In this document: positions 1-6,953 of the stretch, one piece after another
Layout: every line of letters begins with the position of its first letter
Numbering within the stretch: position 1 is the stretch's first letter
From: Planctomycetota bacterium
Lineage (GTDB): Bacteria; Planctomycetota; Phycisphaerae; Sedimentisphaerales; SM23-30
Reading direction: 5' to 3'
Length of the DNA stretch: 9,646 bases
NCBI GenBank assembly: GCA_029573975.1
Contig: JAKQBU010000313.1
Span: 1-9,646, forward strand
The notes under the pieces: model-generated
Told to the model about the DNA's origin: nothing
Databases searched by the model: none
The model's input: the letters and a program-made list of their open reading frames with translations, nothing else
Translations under genes and position numbers: made by a program

Positions 1-917
1 CCCACACCTGGAAACTCTGGCAGTGGGACATCTGGCACAATCAAATCTGGCACATGCGCCTCTACCGCCTGGCCGCCGCCGCCCTGGTCGGTGCCGCCCT
101 GGCCACCGGCGGCATGGCCCTGCAAGGGCTGATGCGCAATCCCCTGGCCGAACCCTATGTCCTGGGCATCTCCAGTGGCGCCGGCGTCGGCGTGTTGGCC
201 GGCTCCTGGCTGGCCGGCTGGACCGTCTTGCCCGAATGGGCCGCCACTCCCGTCCTGGCAATGGCCGGTGCCCTGCTGACCTGCCTGGTCGTTTATTCCG
301 TTGCCCAGCGGGCTGGCTACCTCGACCCTTACGTCCTGCTTCTCTCCGGCGTCATCGTCAACGTCATCAACGGCGCACTCATCCTCACCATCCTCCAGTT
401 CGTCAAACAGACCGACATGATTCACTTCATCGGCTGGGGCATGGGCCAGATCCCGCAGTGGCTGTGGTTCAAACCCCGACTGCTCCTGCTCTGCGGCGGC
501 CTGATCCTCATCGGCTGGTCCCTGCTCTTCCTGCGTTCTTCCGCCTTTAACATGCTGGGCCTGGGCGATGAGGTGGCCTCCTCCAGCGGCGTCCCCGTCC
601 GCCGCCTCCGCTCCGAAACCTTCATTGTCATCTCCCTGATGACCTCCGCCGCCGTCGCCCTGGCTGGCCCCGTCGGCTTCGTCGGATTGATTATCCCCCA
701 TATTTTTCGCCTCATTGCCGGCCCCGACCACCGCCGCCTGGCACTCCTCAGCGGCTTCGGCGGCGCGGTCTTCCTTATGCTGGCCGACACCGCCTGCCGG
801 ATCATCGGCGAGAGCTTCCAGCTCGGCGAACTGCCCGTCGGCGTCATCACCGCCATCCTCGGCGGTCCGTTCTTCATCTTTCTCCTGCGCCGCCGCCAGC
901 GGGAGGCCGCCGTATGA
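1..917 (+). CDS. FecCD-family metal-chelate ABC permease (5' partial)
   Basis: This is the inner-membrane permease subunit of a type II (BtuC/FhuB/FecCD-like) importer for iron-siderophore, haem or cobalamin; the substrate cannot be told from sequence. The frame is open to the window edge (first full codon at 3), so the ATG at 54 is internal: the residues before it (ending IWH) lead straight into the family motif around 'RLYRLAAAALVGAALATGG'. About 304 residues are present against a usual 330-350, so roughly the first membrane helix is missing. Visible hallmarks are MALQGLMRNPLAEPYVLGIS after the second helix, the cytoplasmic coupling segment GFVGLIIPHIFRLIAGPDHR that docks on the ATPase, a LADTACR helix, and the C-terminal ELPVGVITAILGGPFFIFLL. 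Its stop overlaps the start of the ATPase gene (ATGA), implying translational coupling. The family is certain; the substrate is unknown. Confidence 0.95.
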   Translation, partial: HTWKLWQWDIWHNQIWHMRLYRLAAAALVGAALATGGMALQGLMRNPLAEPYVLGISSGAGVGVLAGSWLAGWTVLPEWAATPVLAMAGALLTCLVVYSVAQRAGYLDPYVLLLSGVIVNVINGALILTILQFVKQTDMIHFIGWGMGQIPQWLWFKPRLLLLCGGLILIGWSLLFLRSSAFNMLGLGDEVASSSGVPVRRLRSETFIVISLMTSAAVALAGPVGFVGLIIPHIFRLIAGPDHRRLALLSGFGGAVFLMLADTACRIIGESFQLGELPVGVITAILGGPFFIFLLRRRQREAAV

Positions 918-1702
918 CCGACCCCAAACACGTATTGCATGCCCGCCAGCTTCAGTTCGGTTACCGCCCCGATCAGCCCGTCCTGTCCGGCGTCCATTTC
1001 ACCGCCTTCCCCGGCCGCTTTGTCTGTATCCTCGGCCCCAACGGCTCCGGCAAAACCACCCTCCTCCGCTGCCTCCTCGGCTGGCTTCAGCCCGCTCAGG
1101 GCACTATTCTCCTCGATGTCCGTCCCCTGAAAAAATATTCCCGCAAGGCCCTGGCCAAACTCATGGCCTACGTCCCCCAGTTCCCCGCCTCCGCTTTCCC
1201 CTTTTCCGTGCAGGAGCTGGTCCTCATGGGCCGCTTCGCCCACACCGGTTCCCTCGGCCTGACCGGCCAGCAGGACCTGGCCATCGCCCGCGAGGCCATG
1301 AAAATGACCCAGACCCTCGATTTCGCCGCCCGCCGCCTCAACGAACTCTCCGGCGGCGAGGCCCAGTGCGTCATGATCGCCCGCGCCCTCGCCCAGCAGC
1401 CATCCGTCATGATGCTCGACGAACCCACCAGCCACCTCGACATCCGCAATCAGCTCAAAATCTACCGCATGATGCAGCGCCTCGCCCACGACTGGGGCAT
1501 GGCCGTCGTCTGCGTCAGCCACGAACTCAACCTCGCCGGCCGCTTCGCCGACGAGCTGGTCTTCATGCGCAGCGGCCGCGTCATCGCCGCCGGCCCGCGC
1601 CAACAGGTCCTCACCCGCGAAAACCTCCGCCAAACCTACGACGTCGGCATCGAGCTGCTCCCCAATCCCTTCGACCCCACGCCCATCATCTGGGCCGACT
1701 AA
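914..1702 (+). CDS. FecE/BtuD-type ABC transporter ATP-binding protein
   Basis: The 262-residue cytoplasmic ATPase powers the upstream FecCD permease. All nucleotide-binding elements are intact: Walker A GPNGSGKT (residues 41-48), Q-loop glutamine at 89 (YVPQ), signature LSGGE (145-149), Walker B VMMLDE with catalytic E170, D-loop SHLD (173-176), and switch histidine H203. Length is normal for the FecE/FhuC/BtuD class. The ATG overlaps the permease stop by 4 bases, so the two are co-translated. No good terminator follows; instead the gene ends in three successive in-frame TAA codons and meets a convergent gene 24 bases on. The binding protein and any TonB receptor must lie upstream of the window. 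Assignment to the iron/cobalamin branch comes from the partner permease; substrate unknown. Confidence 0.95.
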   Translation: MTDPKHVLHARQLQFGYRPDQPVLSGVHFTAFPGRFVCILGPNGSGKTTLLRCLLGWLQPAQGTILLDVRPLKKYSRKALAKLMAYVPQFPASAFPFSVQELVLMGRFAHTGSLGLTGQQDLAIAREAMKMTQTLDFAARRLNELSGGEAQCVMIARALAQQPSVMMLDEPTSHLDIRNQLKIYRMMQRLAHDWGMAVVCVSHELNLAGRFADELVFMRSGRVIAAGPRQQVLTRENLRQTYDVGIELLPNPFDPTPIIWAD

Positions 1703-1726
1703 CCCGCCTAACCCGACTAACCCGCC
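1700..1726 (+). repeat. Three-copy 9-bp tandem repeat giving tandem stop codons
   Basis: Three copies of a TAACCCGMC unit (third copy identical to the first, middle copy one base different) begin with the stop codon of the ABC ATPase gene and fill the whole gap to the convergent gene's stop. As the unit is nine bases, each copy places another TAA in the ATPase frame. No stem-loop is apparent, so it is not an obvious terminator. Confidence 0.7.
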
Positions 1727-2620
1727 TCAGCAATATTTGCGGATGAGCAGCCCCAGCTTCTCCCGCGTCGCCGCCGGTATCATTTTCCGATCCGACCAGA
1801 TTCCCAGCTCCAGTGCCTTCTGATGCTCGCACGGCTTCTCCAGCAGTTCTGCCGCCTTCGGCAGCGCCCGCAAAATCAACTGGATTGCATTCTCCGTCGC
1901 CGCGTTCAGATTCCCGATAATCTCCGTCATCAAACTGTGCTTGTCCGTATCCCCCGGATGCCCCCGCCAGCAGTCGTAATCCGTCGGCAGCGCCACCAGC
2001 GCATAGCACATCTCCGCCTCCCGCGCCAGCTTCGCCTCCGGCATGCACGTCATCCCGATCAAATGCCCGCCCCACTGCCGGTGCAGCAGCGACTCCGCCC
2101 GCGTCGAAAACTGCGGCCCCTCCATGCACACATACGTCCCGCCGTCATGCACCTTCACCCCCGCGCCCGCCGCCGCCCCCAGCAGCACCTGCCGCAACTG
2201 CTCGCAGAACGGATACGCAAAATCCACATGCACCGCCAGAAGCCCGTCAAAAAAGCTGCTCTGCCGCTTGAACGTCTTGTCAATCACCTGGTCCGGAATC
2301 ACCAGGTCCCGCGGCCGGTACTCCTCCGCCAGCGAACCGGTCGCCCCGCTGGCAATGATATGCGTCACGCCGAGCTGCTTCAGGGCGTAAATATTCGCGC
2401 AGTACGGCACACTCGACGGATTCAGCAGATGCCCGTGCCCGTGCCGGTACAGAAAGGCCACCGGCACCCCCTTGATCTCTGTTGTCACAATCGGCGCCGA
2501 CGGCTTCCCAAACGGCGTCTCCACCTCATGCTTCCGCCCTTTTGTCGTCTGCGCCAATGCCTGCCCCAGCCCCGACCCCCCGATAATACCAATTCGCTTC
2601 ACCTGTCCTGCCACATCCAT
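1727..2620 (-). CDS. mtnP: S-methyl-5'-thioadenosine phosphorylase (MTAP)
   Basis: This cytosolic purine phosphorylase cleaves methylthioadenosine with phosphate to adenine and 5-methylthioribose-1-phosphate, in methionine and purine salvage. From the ATG at 2620 the protein has 297 residues, with the N-terminal phosphate loop GIIGGSGL (11-18), ETPFGKPS (34-41), RHG (59-61), the substrate motif CMEGPQFSTRAES (165-177) and the MTAP-type TDYDCW (213-218) with the two catalytic aspartates. TDYD rather than the asparagine of guanine/inosine PNPs favours an adenine-nucleoside enzyme. Start choice: a frame-compatible GTG at 2650 lies only about 3 bases from a predicted transcription start and has no ribosome site, whereas AGGAGA sits just before the ATG at 2620; an in-frame GTG at 2614 would have better spacing from that site. 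It converges with the ABC operon. It probably forms its own transcription unit, with no functional link to its neighbours visible. Confidence 0.92.
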   Translation of the reverse strand: MDVAGQVKRIGIIGGSGLGQALAQTTKGRKHEVETPFGKPSAPIVTTEIKGVPVAFLYRHGHGHLLNPSSVPYCANIYALKQLGVTHIIASGATGSLAEEYRPRDLVIPDQVIDKTFKRQSSFFDGLLAVHVDFAYPFCEQLRQVLLGAAAGAGVKVHDGGTYVCMEGPQFSTRAESLLHRQWGGHLIGMTCMPEAKLAREAEMCYALVALPTDYDCWRGHPGDTDKHSLMTEIIGNLNAATENAIQLILRALPKAAELLEKPCEHQKALELGIWSDRKMIPAATREKLGLLIRKYC

Positions 2621-2659
2621 TCTCCTGCTGCTGCATTCCCTGTATATCACAAAAACCGG

Positions 2660-2688
2660 ATTTTAACAATATACCCCGCTCCCAGCAA
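2660..2688 (-). promoter_or_regulatory. Predicted sigma70-like promoter for the MTAP gene
   Basis: On the minus strand a TTGCTG -35-like hexamer (2683-2688) is followed after 17 bases by TAAAAT (2660-2665), five of six matches to the -10 consensus. Transcription would start near 2653, giving a leader of about 33 bases to the ATG at 2620. The placement argues against the upstream GTG start. It is a visual prediction only. Confidence 0.4.
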
Positions 2689-2697
2689 GCTCCCGCC

Positions 2698-2729
2698 TCA
2701 AAAAAACGACGACCGGCCTGCTCGTTTCA
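2698..2729 (-). terminator. Possible weak intrinsic terminator after the phosphatase gene
   Basis: Directly after the phosphatase TGA, the minus strand reads AACGA, a GC-rich 12-base loop, TCGTT, then a run of Ts (seven in a row at 2700-2706). The 5-bp stem is short and imperfect inside, so this may only partly stop transcription from the four-gene cluster before the MTAP promoter. Confidence 0.3.
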
Positions 2730-4169
2730 CGCAGAGGATCTTTCTCCTCCGCTGCAAGACCCTCTCCGTTTAATCACCACTACAGTCAAATCATCCTTTT
2801 GCCCTGTTCCTTCCGCAAACAACATAACACAATTTCGCAGCCGCTCAATAATCTCCTTCGCATCCCTGCCCGCTTCGTCCCGCAAAAAGGCCGCCGCCCG
2901 TTCCACGCCAAACTGCTCGTTCCGACGATTGGTCCACTCCGCAATTCCATCCGTCATAAGCATCAAAACATCACCCGGCTCCAGGTGAAAAACCAGCGGA
3001 ATGTCATACGCAAAATCAGCCACCAAACCCAGCGGCAACCCCTGGGTCGGCAATTCTTCCACCGTTCCGCCGGACGCCCGGTACAGCAATGTGGGACCGT
3101 GCCCGGCCGAAAGCAGCGATAGCTCCCCATTCTCCGGATTTAATTCCACCCCCAGAAACGTGATGAACAGGCCAGGTTCCAGATCCTGGGCCAGAAATTG
3201 ATTGATCCGGCTGATCCAGCGATGGATATCTCCCTCGGTTCCAAACACGGCATGAACATAGGCATGGCAATTCGCCGCCAGCAGCGCCGGACCGATTCCA
3301 TGTCCAGTCACATCCGCTATTGTAAAAATCCACCGATCATTTGGCAATTTCATCCAGTCATAGTAATCCCCCCCCGTCTGATCCGCCGGCCAGCTCTGAC
3401 CGGCGGCTTCATAGTCCGCCAGCGGGGGCACTCCCCGCGGCAGCAGACCGCGCTGGATCGAACGGGCAGCCTCCAGATCCGCCTCCAGCCGTTGGCGCTG
3501 TTCAATCTGAAAAACCCCGTGCGCCACTTCATGGCGGATCTTGCCCGCCACCACCGCTGCCAGCGCTCCCCCCAGCATCAGCAGAACCACATAGGTTCCG
3601 TGCGCATAGATCCCCAGCAGAATATCCTCGCCCGGTGGATACGGATGGCTAAGATATACATACGAAGCTAACGCCAGATATCCGCCCCCGGCGGCCAGTC
3701 CCGCTAGAATACACATCCGCGGATTCAGGCGGAGGGTAGAGAGAATCAAAAACAAAAAATAAAGAAGTACGACCGGCGCGGTTAAAAAGCTATAGGCATT
3801 CAGGCCCGAGGCGGTTACCATGATAAATAACACCAGCGTCGGCAGGGAAGTTTCCACTACGATCGGCACGGCAATGGCCCAAAGCGATAAAAATCGCTTC
3901 TGCCTTTCCGCGCGGTGCAATCGGTACCGCAAGACCGCTTCAAACAGAAACACACCCGCCAGTACCGGCTGCGTTTTCCAGAACAGTTGATACAAAGTCG
4001 CATGAGAAGCAGCCCGGATCGCCATCAAAACCATCAGAAACGCCAGTGCCGCCATCATGCCGCTAATGCGTAATTTCTCCCCCTGCAAAACCGCCGCCTG
4101 AAACAACCGGGATACCTCTTGGTCGGTGCTCTTTTCACTTCTCGGGTCAATACGATCCATATAGACCAT
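2727..4169 (-). CDS. Membrane-anchored SpoIIE/RsbU-type PP2C serine phosphatase
   Basis: The 480-residue protein has two halves. Residues 33-212 hold about six hydrophobic helices (around 36-53, 63-81, 96-121, 128-146, 153-173, 189-211), with no recognised sensor domain. A charged, coiled-coil-like linker (212-240, ending RSIQRGLLP) leads to a complete SpoIIE/PPM phosphatase domain at about 245-468. Its metal-binding aspartates are all visible: GGDYYD (266-271), ADVTGHG (285-291), MTDG (405-408) and KDDLT (458-462); SAGHGP (354-359) is the usual structural motif. Known relatives dephosphorylate STAS anti-anti-sigma proteins or similar partners; here the partner is unknown and none lies in the window. 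The membrane half may sense a ligand or membrane state (inference). The gene follows the sugar symporter by 31 bases, so it is probably co-transcribed. Start is uncertain: the ATG at 4160 has a slightly better upstream GGATGG than the ATG at 4169. Confidence 0.93.
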   Translation of the reverse strand: MVYMDRIDPRSEKSTDQEVSRLFQAAVLQGEKLRISGMMAALAFLMVLMAIRAASHATLYQLFWKTQPVLAGVFLFEAVLRYRLHRAERQKRFLSLWAIAVPIVVETSLPTLVLFIMVTASGLNAYSFLTAPVVLLYFLFLILSTLRLNPRMCILAGLAAGGGYLALASYVYLSHPYPPGEDILLGIYAHGTYVVLLMLGGALAAVVAGKIRHEVAHGVFQIEQRQRLEADLEAARSIQRGLLPRGVPPLADYEAAGQSWPADQTGGDYYDWMKLPNDRWIFTIADVTGHGIGPALLAANCHAYVHAVFGTEGDIHRWISRINQFLAQDLEPGLFITFLGVELNPENGELSLLSAGHGPTLLYRASGGTVEELPTQGLPLGLVADFAYDIPLVFHLEPGDVLMLMTDGIAEWTNRRNEQFGVERAAAFLRDEAGRDAKEIIERLRNCVMLFAEGTGQKDDLTVVVIKRRGSCSGGERSSA

Positions 4170-4200
4170 CCGTTAGGCAATAGGCGGTTTTACGCCCGGT

Positions 4201-5889
4201 TTAGTGGAGCCAAAAGGAAAAATAGAGATAAATACCTGCCAGAAGCACCAGAATCAGTCCCGTCAGCAGCACATCCCATCGGTTCCAGTTGGCCCGATTC
4301 ATCTGCCGGTCCTGCGGAGAAGTAGTCGCGAAGGTAAGGCCGGCGATCTGCTGCAACGAGGGCCTGGGCGTCAGCAGCGAAACCACGATGACAATCAGCA
4401 AACTAATCCCGAACAGCACGCCCGAAAAATACAGAAAATTAAAATCCCCTGCCGCCGCCAGAAACTCCGGATTTTCCCGCTTGCCCGCACCGAAAAACGC
4501 CTGGACCGTCAGCTTGGAAATCCCCAGCACAAAGCCCAGAACCAGTCCCCAGACCGCCCCGCGAGCATTGATTCGTTTCCAGAACAAACCCAGCAGAAAC
4601 ACAGCGGTAATCGGCGGCGCCAGATACCCCTGCACGCTCTGCAAGTATTTATACAGCCCCCCGCTGGAAATCATCGGCATCACTGGTATCCAGAGGATCC
4701 CCAGCAAAACGACTACCGCGGTGGCAATCCGGCCCACACCCACCAAATGCCTCTGCGAACGGCCCGGCCGCAGCTTTTCATAAATATCCACCGTAAACAG
4801 CGACGCACAGGAATTAAACAACGATGACAGCGAACTCATCAGGGCCGCCAGCAGCCCCCCTACCACCAGGCCCCGGACTCCGACCGGCAGAAGCCCCATC
4901 ACCATCACCGGAAACACCTGATCCCCGTTGACCGTTTCCTGGCCGTTCACCATCCGGGTGGGAATGGCAAGCAAGCCCTTATGCTGCAGCGCATAGCCGA
5001 TCAGTCCGGGCACCAGAAATATAAATACCGGCCATATCTTCAAAAACCCGCCCCACAGCGCCCCCCGCCGGGCATTCTTCAAATCCTTCGCCGCCAGCGT
5101 TCGCTGCACAATATATTGATCCGTGCACCAGTACCAGATGCCCACAATCGGAGAGGCAATCAATATCCCGATCCAGGGAAAATCCGGATCGCTCAACGGT
5201 CGCCACAAGGCAAAATTTACGGCGTTTTCCCGGCATATGGCCTGCAGTTCCCCCCAGCCGCCCAGCCTTTCCAGACCAAAACTCGTGATGAATATCGAAC
5301 CGATCAGCAGAATCACCGCCTGGGCGGTATCGGTATAGACCACGGCCCGCAGACCCCCGAAAATCGTGTAAATCCCCGTCAGGATCACGGTCAAAAACGC
5401 GCCGACCCAAAACGCCATTTCCGGACTGCCGAACGTATCGGGCAGCAGCGTCTGGAAAACCAGCGCCCCGGCATAAACCGTCACCGATACTTTCGTGAAC
5501 ACATACGCCACCAGCGAAACTACCGAAAGGATCCACCGGGCCTGGGGACTGTAACGCCGCTCCAGAAATTCCGGCATGGTAAATACGCCCGTGCGGTAAT
5601 AAAACGGCACAAAAATCCACGCCAGCATCACAATGATCCAGGCGTGAAGCTCCCAGTGGGCCATCGCCATACCGCTGGTCTCCCCATTGCCGGCCAGACC
5701 CACGATATGCTCCGAGCCAATATTCGAGGCAAACACCGACGCCCCGACGACGAACCAGCCGATATTCCGCCCCGCCAGAAAATAATCCGCCGCCGTATCC
5801 TGACGACGCGCAGACCACCATACCACCGCGATCAGGATCAGAAAATACGCCGCGATGACCAGCCAGTCCCAAAATGCCAGAGTCGCCAT
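4201..5889 (-). CDS. SGLT-type sodium/sugar symporter (SSS family)
   Basis: This 562-residue inner-membrane protein couples Na+ entry to solute uptake and should have about 14 helices in the LeuT fold. It reads very like animal SGLTs and Vibrio vSGLT: SNIGSEHIVGLAGNG (55-69), the TMPEFLERR motif (104-112), WYWCTDQYIVQR (252-263), GFLKIWP (281-287), SVQGYLAPPITAVFLLGLFWKR (418-439), and the Na+-site helix LMSSLSSLFNS (350-360). By recall of human SGLT1, its sugar-contact residues N78, H83, E102, Y290, W291, K321 and Q457 correspond here to N56, H61, E80, Y253, W254, K284 and Q417, which supports a hexose-like sugar over a carboxylate or proline. The precise sugar is unknown. Start: ATG at 5889 is preceded by GGGAG at 6-base spacing. 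It sits 61 bases after lipoprotein B and 31 before the phosphatase gene, in the middle of the cluster. Confidence 0.95.
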   Translation of the reverse strand: MATLAFWDWLVIAAYFLILIAVVWWSARRQDTAADYFLAGRNIGWFVVGASVFASNIGSEHIVGLAGNGETSGMAMAHWELHAWIIVMLAWIFVPFYYRTGVFTMPEFLERRYSPQARWILSVVSLVAYVFTKVSVTVYAGALVFQTLLPDTFGSPEMAFWVGAFLTVILTGIYTIFGGLRAVVYTDTAQAVILLIGSIFITSFGLERLGGWGELQAICRENAVNFALWRPLSDPDFPWIGILIASPIVGIWYWCTDQYIVQRTLAAKDLKNARRGALWGGFLKIWPVFIFLVPGLIGYALQHKGLLAIPTRMVNGQETVNGDQVFPVMVMGLLPVGVRGLVVGGLLAALMSSLSSLFNSCASLFTVDIYEKLRPGRSQRHLVGVGRIATAVVVLLGILWIPVMPMISSGGLYKYLQSVQGYLAPPITAVFLLGLFWKRINARGAVWGLVLGFVLGISKLTVQAFFGAGKRENPEFLAAAGDFNFLYFSGVLFGISLLIVIVVSLLTPRPSLQQIAGLTFATTSPQDRQMNRANWNRWDVLLTGLILVLLAGIYLYFSFWLH

Positions 5890-5950
5890 CCGCTGCTCCC
5901 AATACAGGCCTTCGTAGCGGCTGCCCTATTGGACCGCTAAAGCGTTTTTA
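5890..5950 (-). promoter_or_regulatory. Structured leader between lipoprotein B and the symporter gene
   Basis: The 61-base gap, read on the minus strand, contains interleaved complementary arms. TAGCGG (5934-5939) can pair with CCGCTA (5915-5920), while CCAATAGG (5925-5932) can pair with CC-TG-TATTGG (5899-5908). A second AGCGG (5890-5894) touching the start codon can compete for the same CCGCT arm and would enclose the GGGAG ribosome site. This could be a translational switch for symporter expression, or chance. There is no convincing terminator. Confidence 0.25.
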
Positions 5951-6934
5951 TCAGGGCAGAACCTCAAACTGGCTTTTCAGATAAATATCGGTGTACATCA
6001 CACCCCATTCGTCTTTCTTTTTGGCATTGGCCCCGGCCTGGCCGCCGAAGAGGTTCTCTTCCAGCAGCACCAGCGAACAGGTGACTTCCTTATTGTCCTG
6101 CAAGACCTTTCCCTGGGAAATGCCGAACCGGCCCTCATCGGTGATCTCCAGCTTCTGCATATCGCTCTGCTGCTTGATGATGGCCTGCCCGAACTGATTG
6201 ATCTTCGGCTCTTCAAAACCGGGCACCGTCCCGTGCACCGCTTCCCCGCGCCCGCTGACCTCAATCACATCGCCCGACGCGGCCGCCGTATAATGTTTTT
6301 TAATCGCCGTCGCCTTGATCATATCATCCGGCAGCGGCAGCATCTCGGAATCATACCCCTTCTGGCCGCTCACACTCTTCGGGCTGTACATCACAAAATC
6401 ATGCTGATGGTACCGTTTGATGCGGTCCTCCTCCAGCATCCGCGCCACCACCCCTTTGTCCCCTTCCTGGATCCCCGCCTGCTGGCGCACTTCGCTCAAA
6501 CCCATAACTTCCAGCACCCGGGTATCCGGGGCAATCCGGATCCGGTAACTTTTCCCAGCCAGCCCCGGTTCCGAACCCCAACTGCTGGTCCCGTCGGCGT
6601 TGCTGACATATTTCTTGGCCGCAGCTTCGTCCTTGCCCGACAATTCAATCATCACGCTTTCCAGCGTCACCTTCATAACCGCCCCGCCGTCCGCCTCCAC
6701 CGACTCCACTTCCCGCACCATCACCACTTCTTCCCGGGTTCGGTTGGTGCCGACATCCTGCGGATCCTTGCCCGGCATTTCCAGCCAGCTTTTATATACC
6801 CGCTCGCCCGTATAACGCACTTTCTCGACATCGCCGACCTGGTACCGGCAGCGTAATATCTGCTCCTGGCATCCCGCTGCCAGTAAACCTGCCGCCAGCA
6901 AAACCAACACCAATACCTTTTGATTCCTTCTCAT
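5951..6934 (-). CDS. Predicted exported lipoprotein of unknown function (lipoprotein B)
   Basis: The 327-residue protein begins with a classical lipoprotein signal: positive MRRNQK, hydrophobic VLVLVLLAAGLL, and lipobox LAAGC with Cys22 as the likely lipidated residue, so it should sit in the periplasm or on the outer membrane. The mature part is mostly beta-prone and soluble, with no catalytic motif I recognise and no further membrane helix. It starts with a 'RYQVGD' segment and alternating polar/hydrophobic strands, reminiscent of planctomycete and Bacteroidetes lipoproteins with DUF6263-like layout; that is an impression, not a match. Parts resemble the gene upstream, notably SYRIRIAPDTRVLEVMGLSE here. 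Start: AGGAG lies 6 bases before the ATG at 6934. It follows lipoprotein A by 19 bases and precedes the symporter by 61. Function unknown. Confidence 0.85.
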   Translation of the reverse strand: MRRNQKVLVLVLLAAGLLAAGCQEQILRCRYQVGDVEKVRYTGERVYKSWLEMPGKDPQDVGTNRTREEVVMVREVESVEADGGAVMKVTLESVMIELSGKDEAAAKKYVSNADGTSSWGSEPGLAGKSYRIRIAPDTRVLEVMGLSEVRQQAGIQEGDKGVVARMLEEDRIKRYHQHDFVMYSPKSVSGQKGYDSEMLPLPDDMIKATAIKKHYTAAASGDVIEVSGRGEAVHGTVPGFEEPKINQFGQAIIKQQSDMQKLEITDEGRFGISQGKVLQDNKEVTCSLVLLEENLFGGQAGANAKKKDEWGVMYTDIYLKSQFEVLP

Positions 6935-6953
6935 GGCTCACTCCTGTAATAAA

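Noticed and set aside
422..1633. 403-codon open frame on the minus strand
   Set aside because: It lies antisense to the permease and ATPase genes, both of which carry complete family motifs. Its low-complexity Gly/Ala/Glu composition is what C-rich wobble positions of the real genes produce.
715..1746. 343-codon plus-strand frame across the ABC gene junction
   Set aside because: Arg/Pro-rich translation with no family signal; it is an out-of-frame shadow of the two ABC genes.
1823..2773. 316-codon plus-strand frame antisense to MTAP
   Set aside because: Composition is Arg/Pro/His-rich, and the opposite strand encodes all MTAP catalytic motifs.
4170..4200. Possible GGCG/CGCC hairpin between the symporter and phosphatase genes
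   Set aside because: Only a 4-bp stem without a T-run; too weak to call a terminator, and the genes are 31 bases apart.
4979..5940. Long open frames on both strands over the symporter gene
   Set aside because: Both are shadows of the SGLT reading frame; neither shows membrane helices or motifs.
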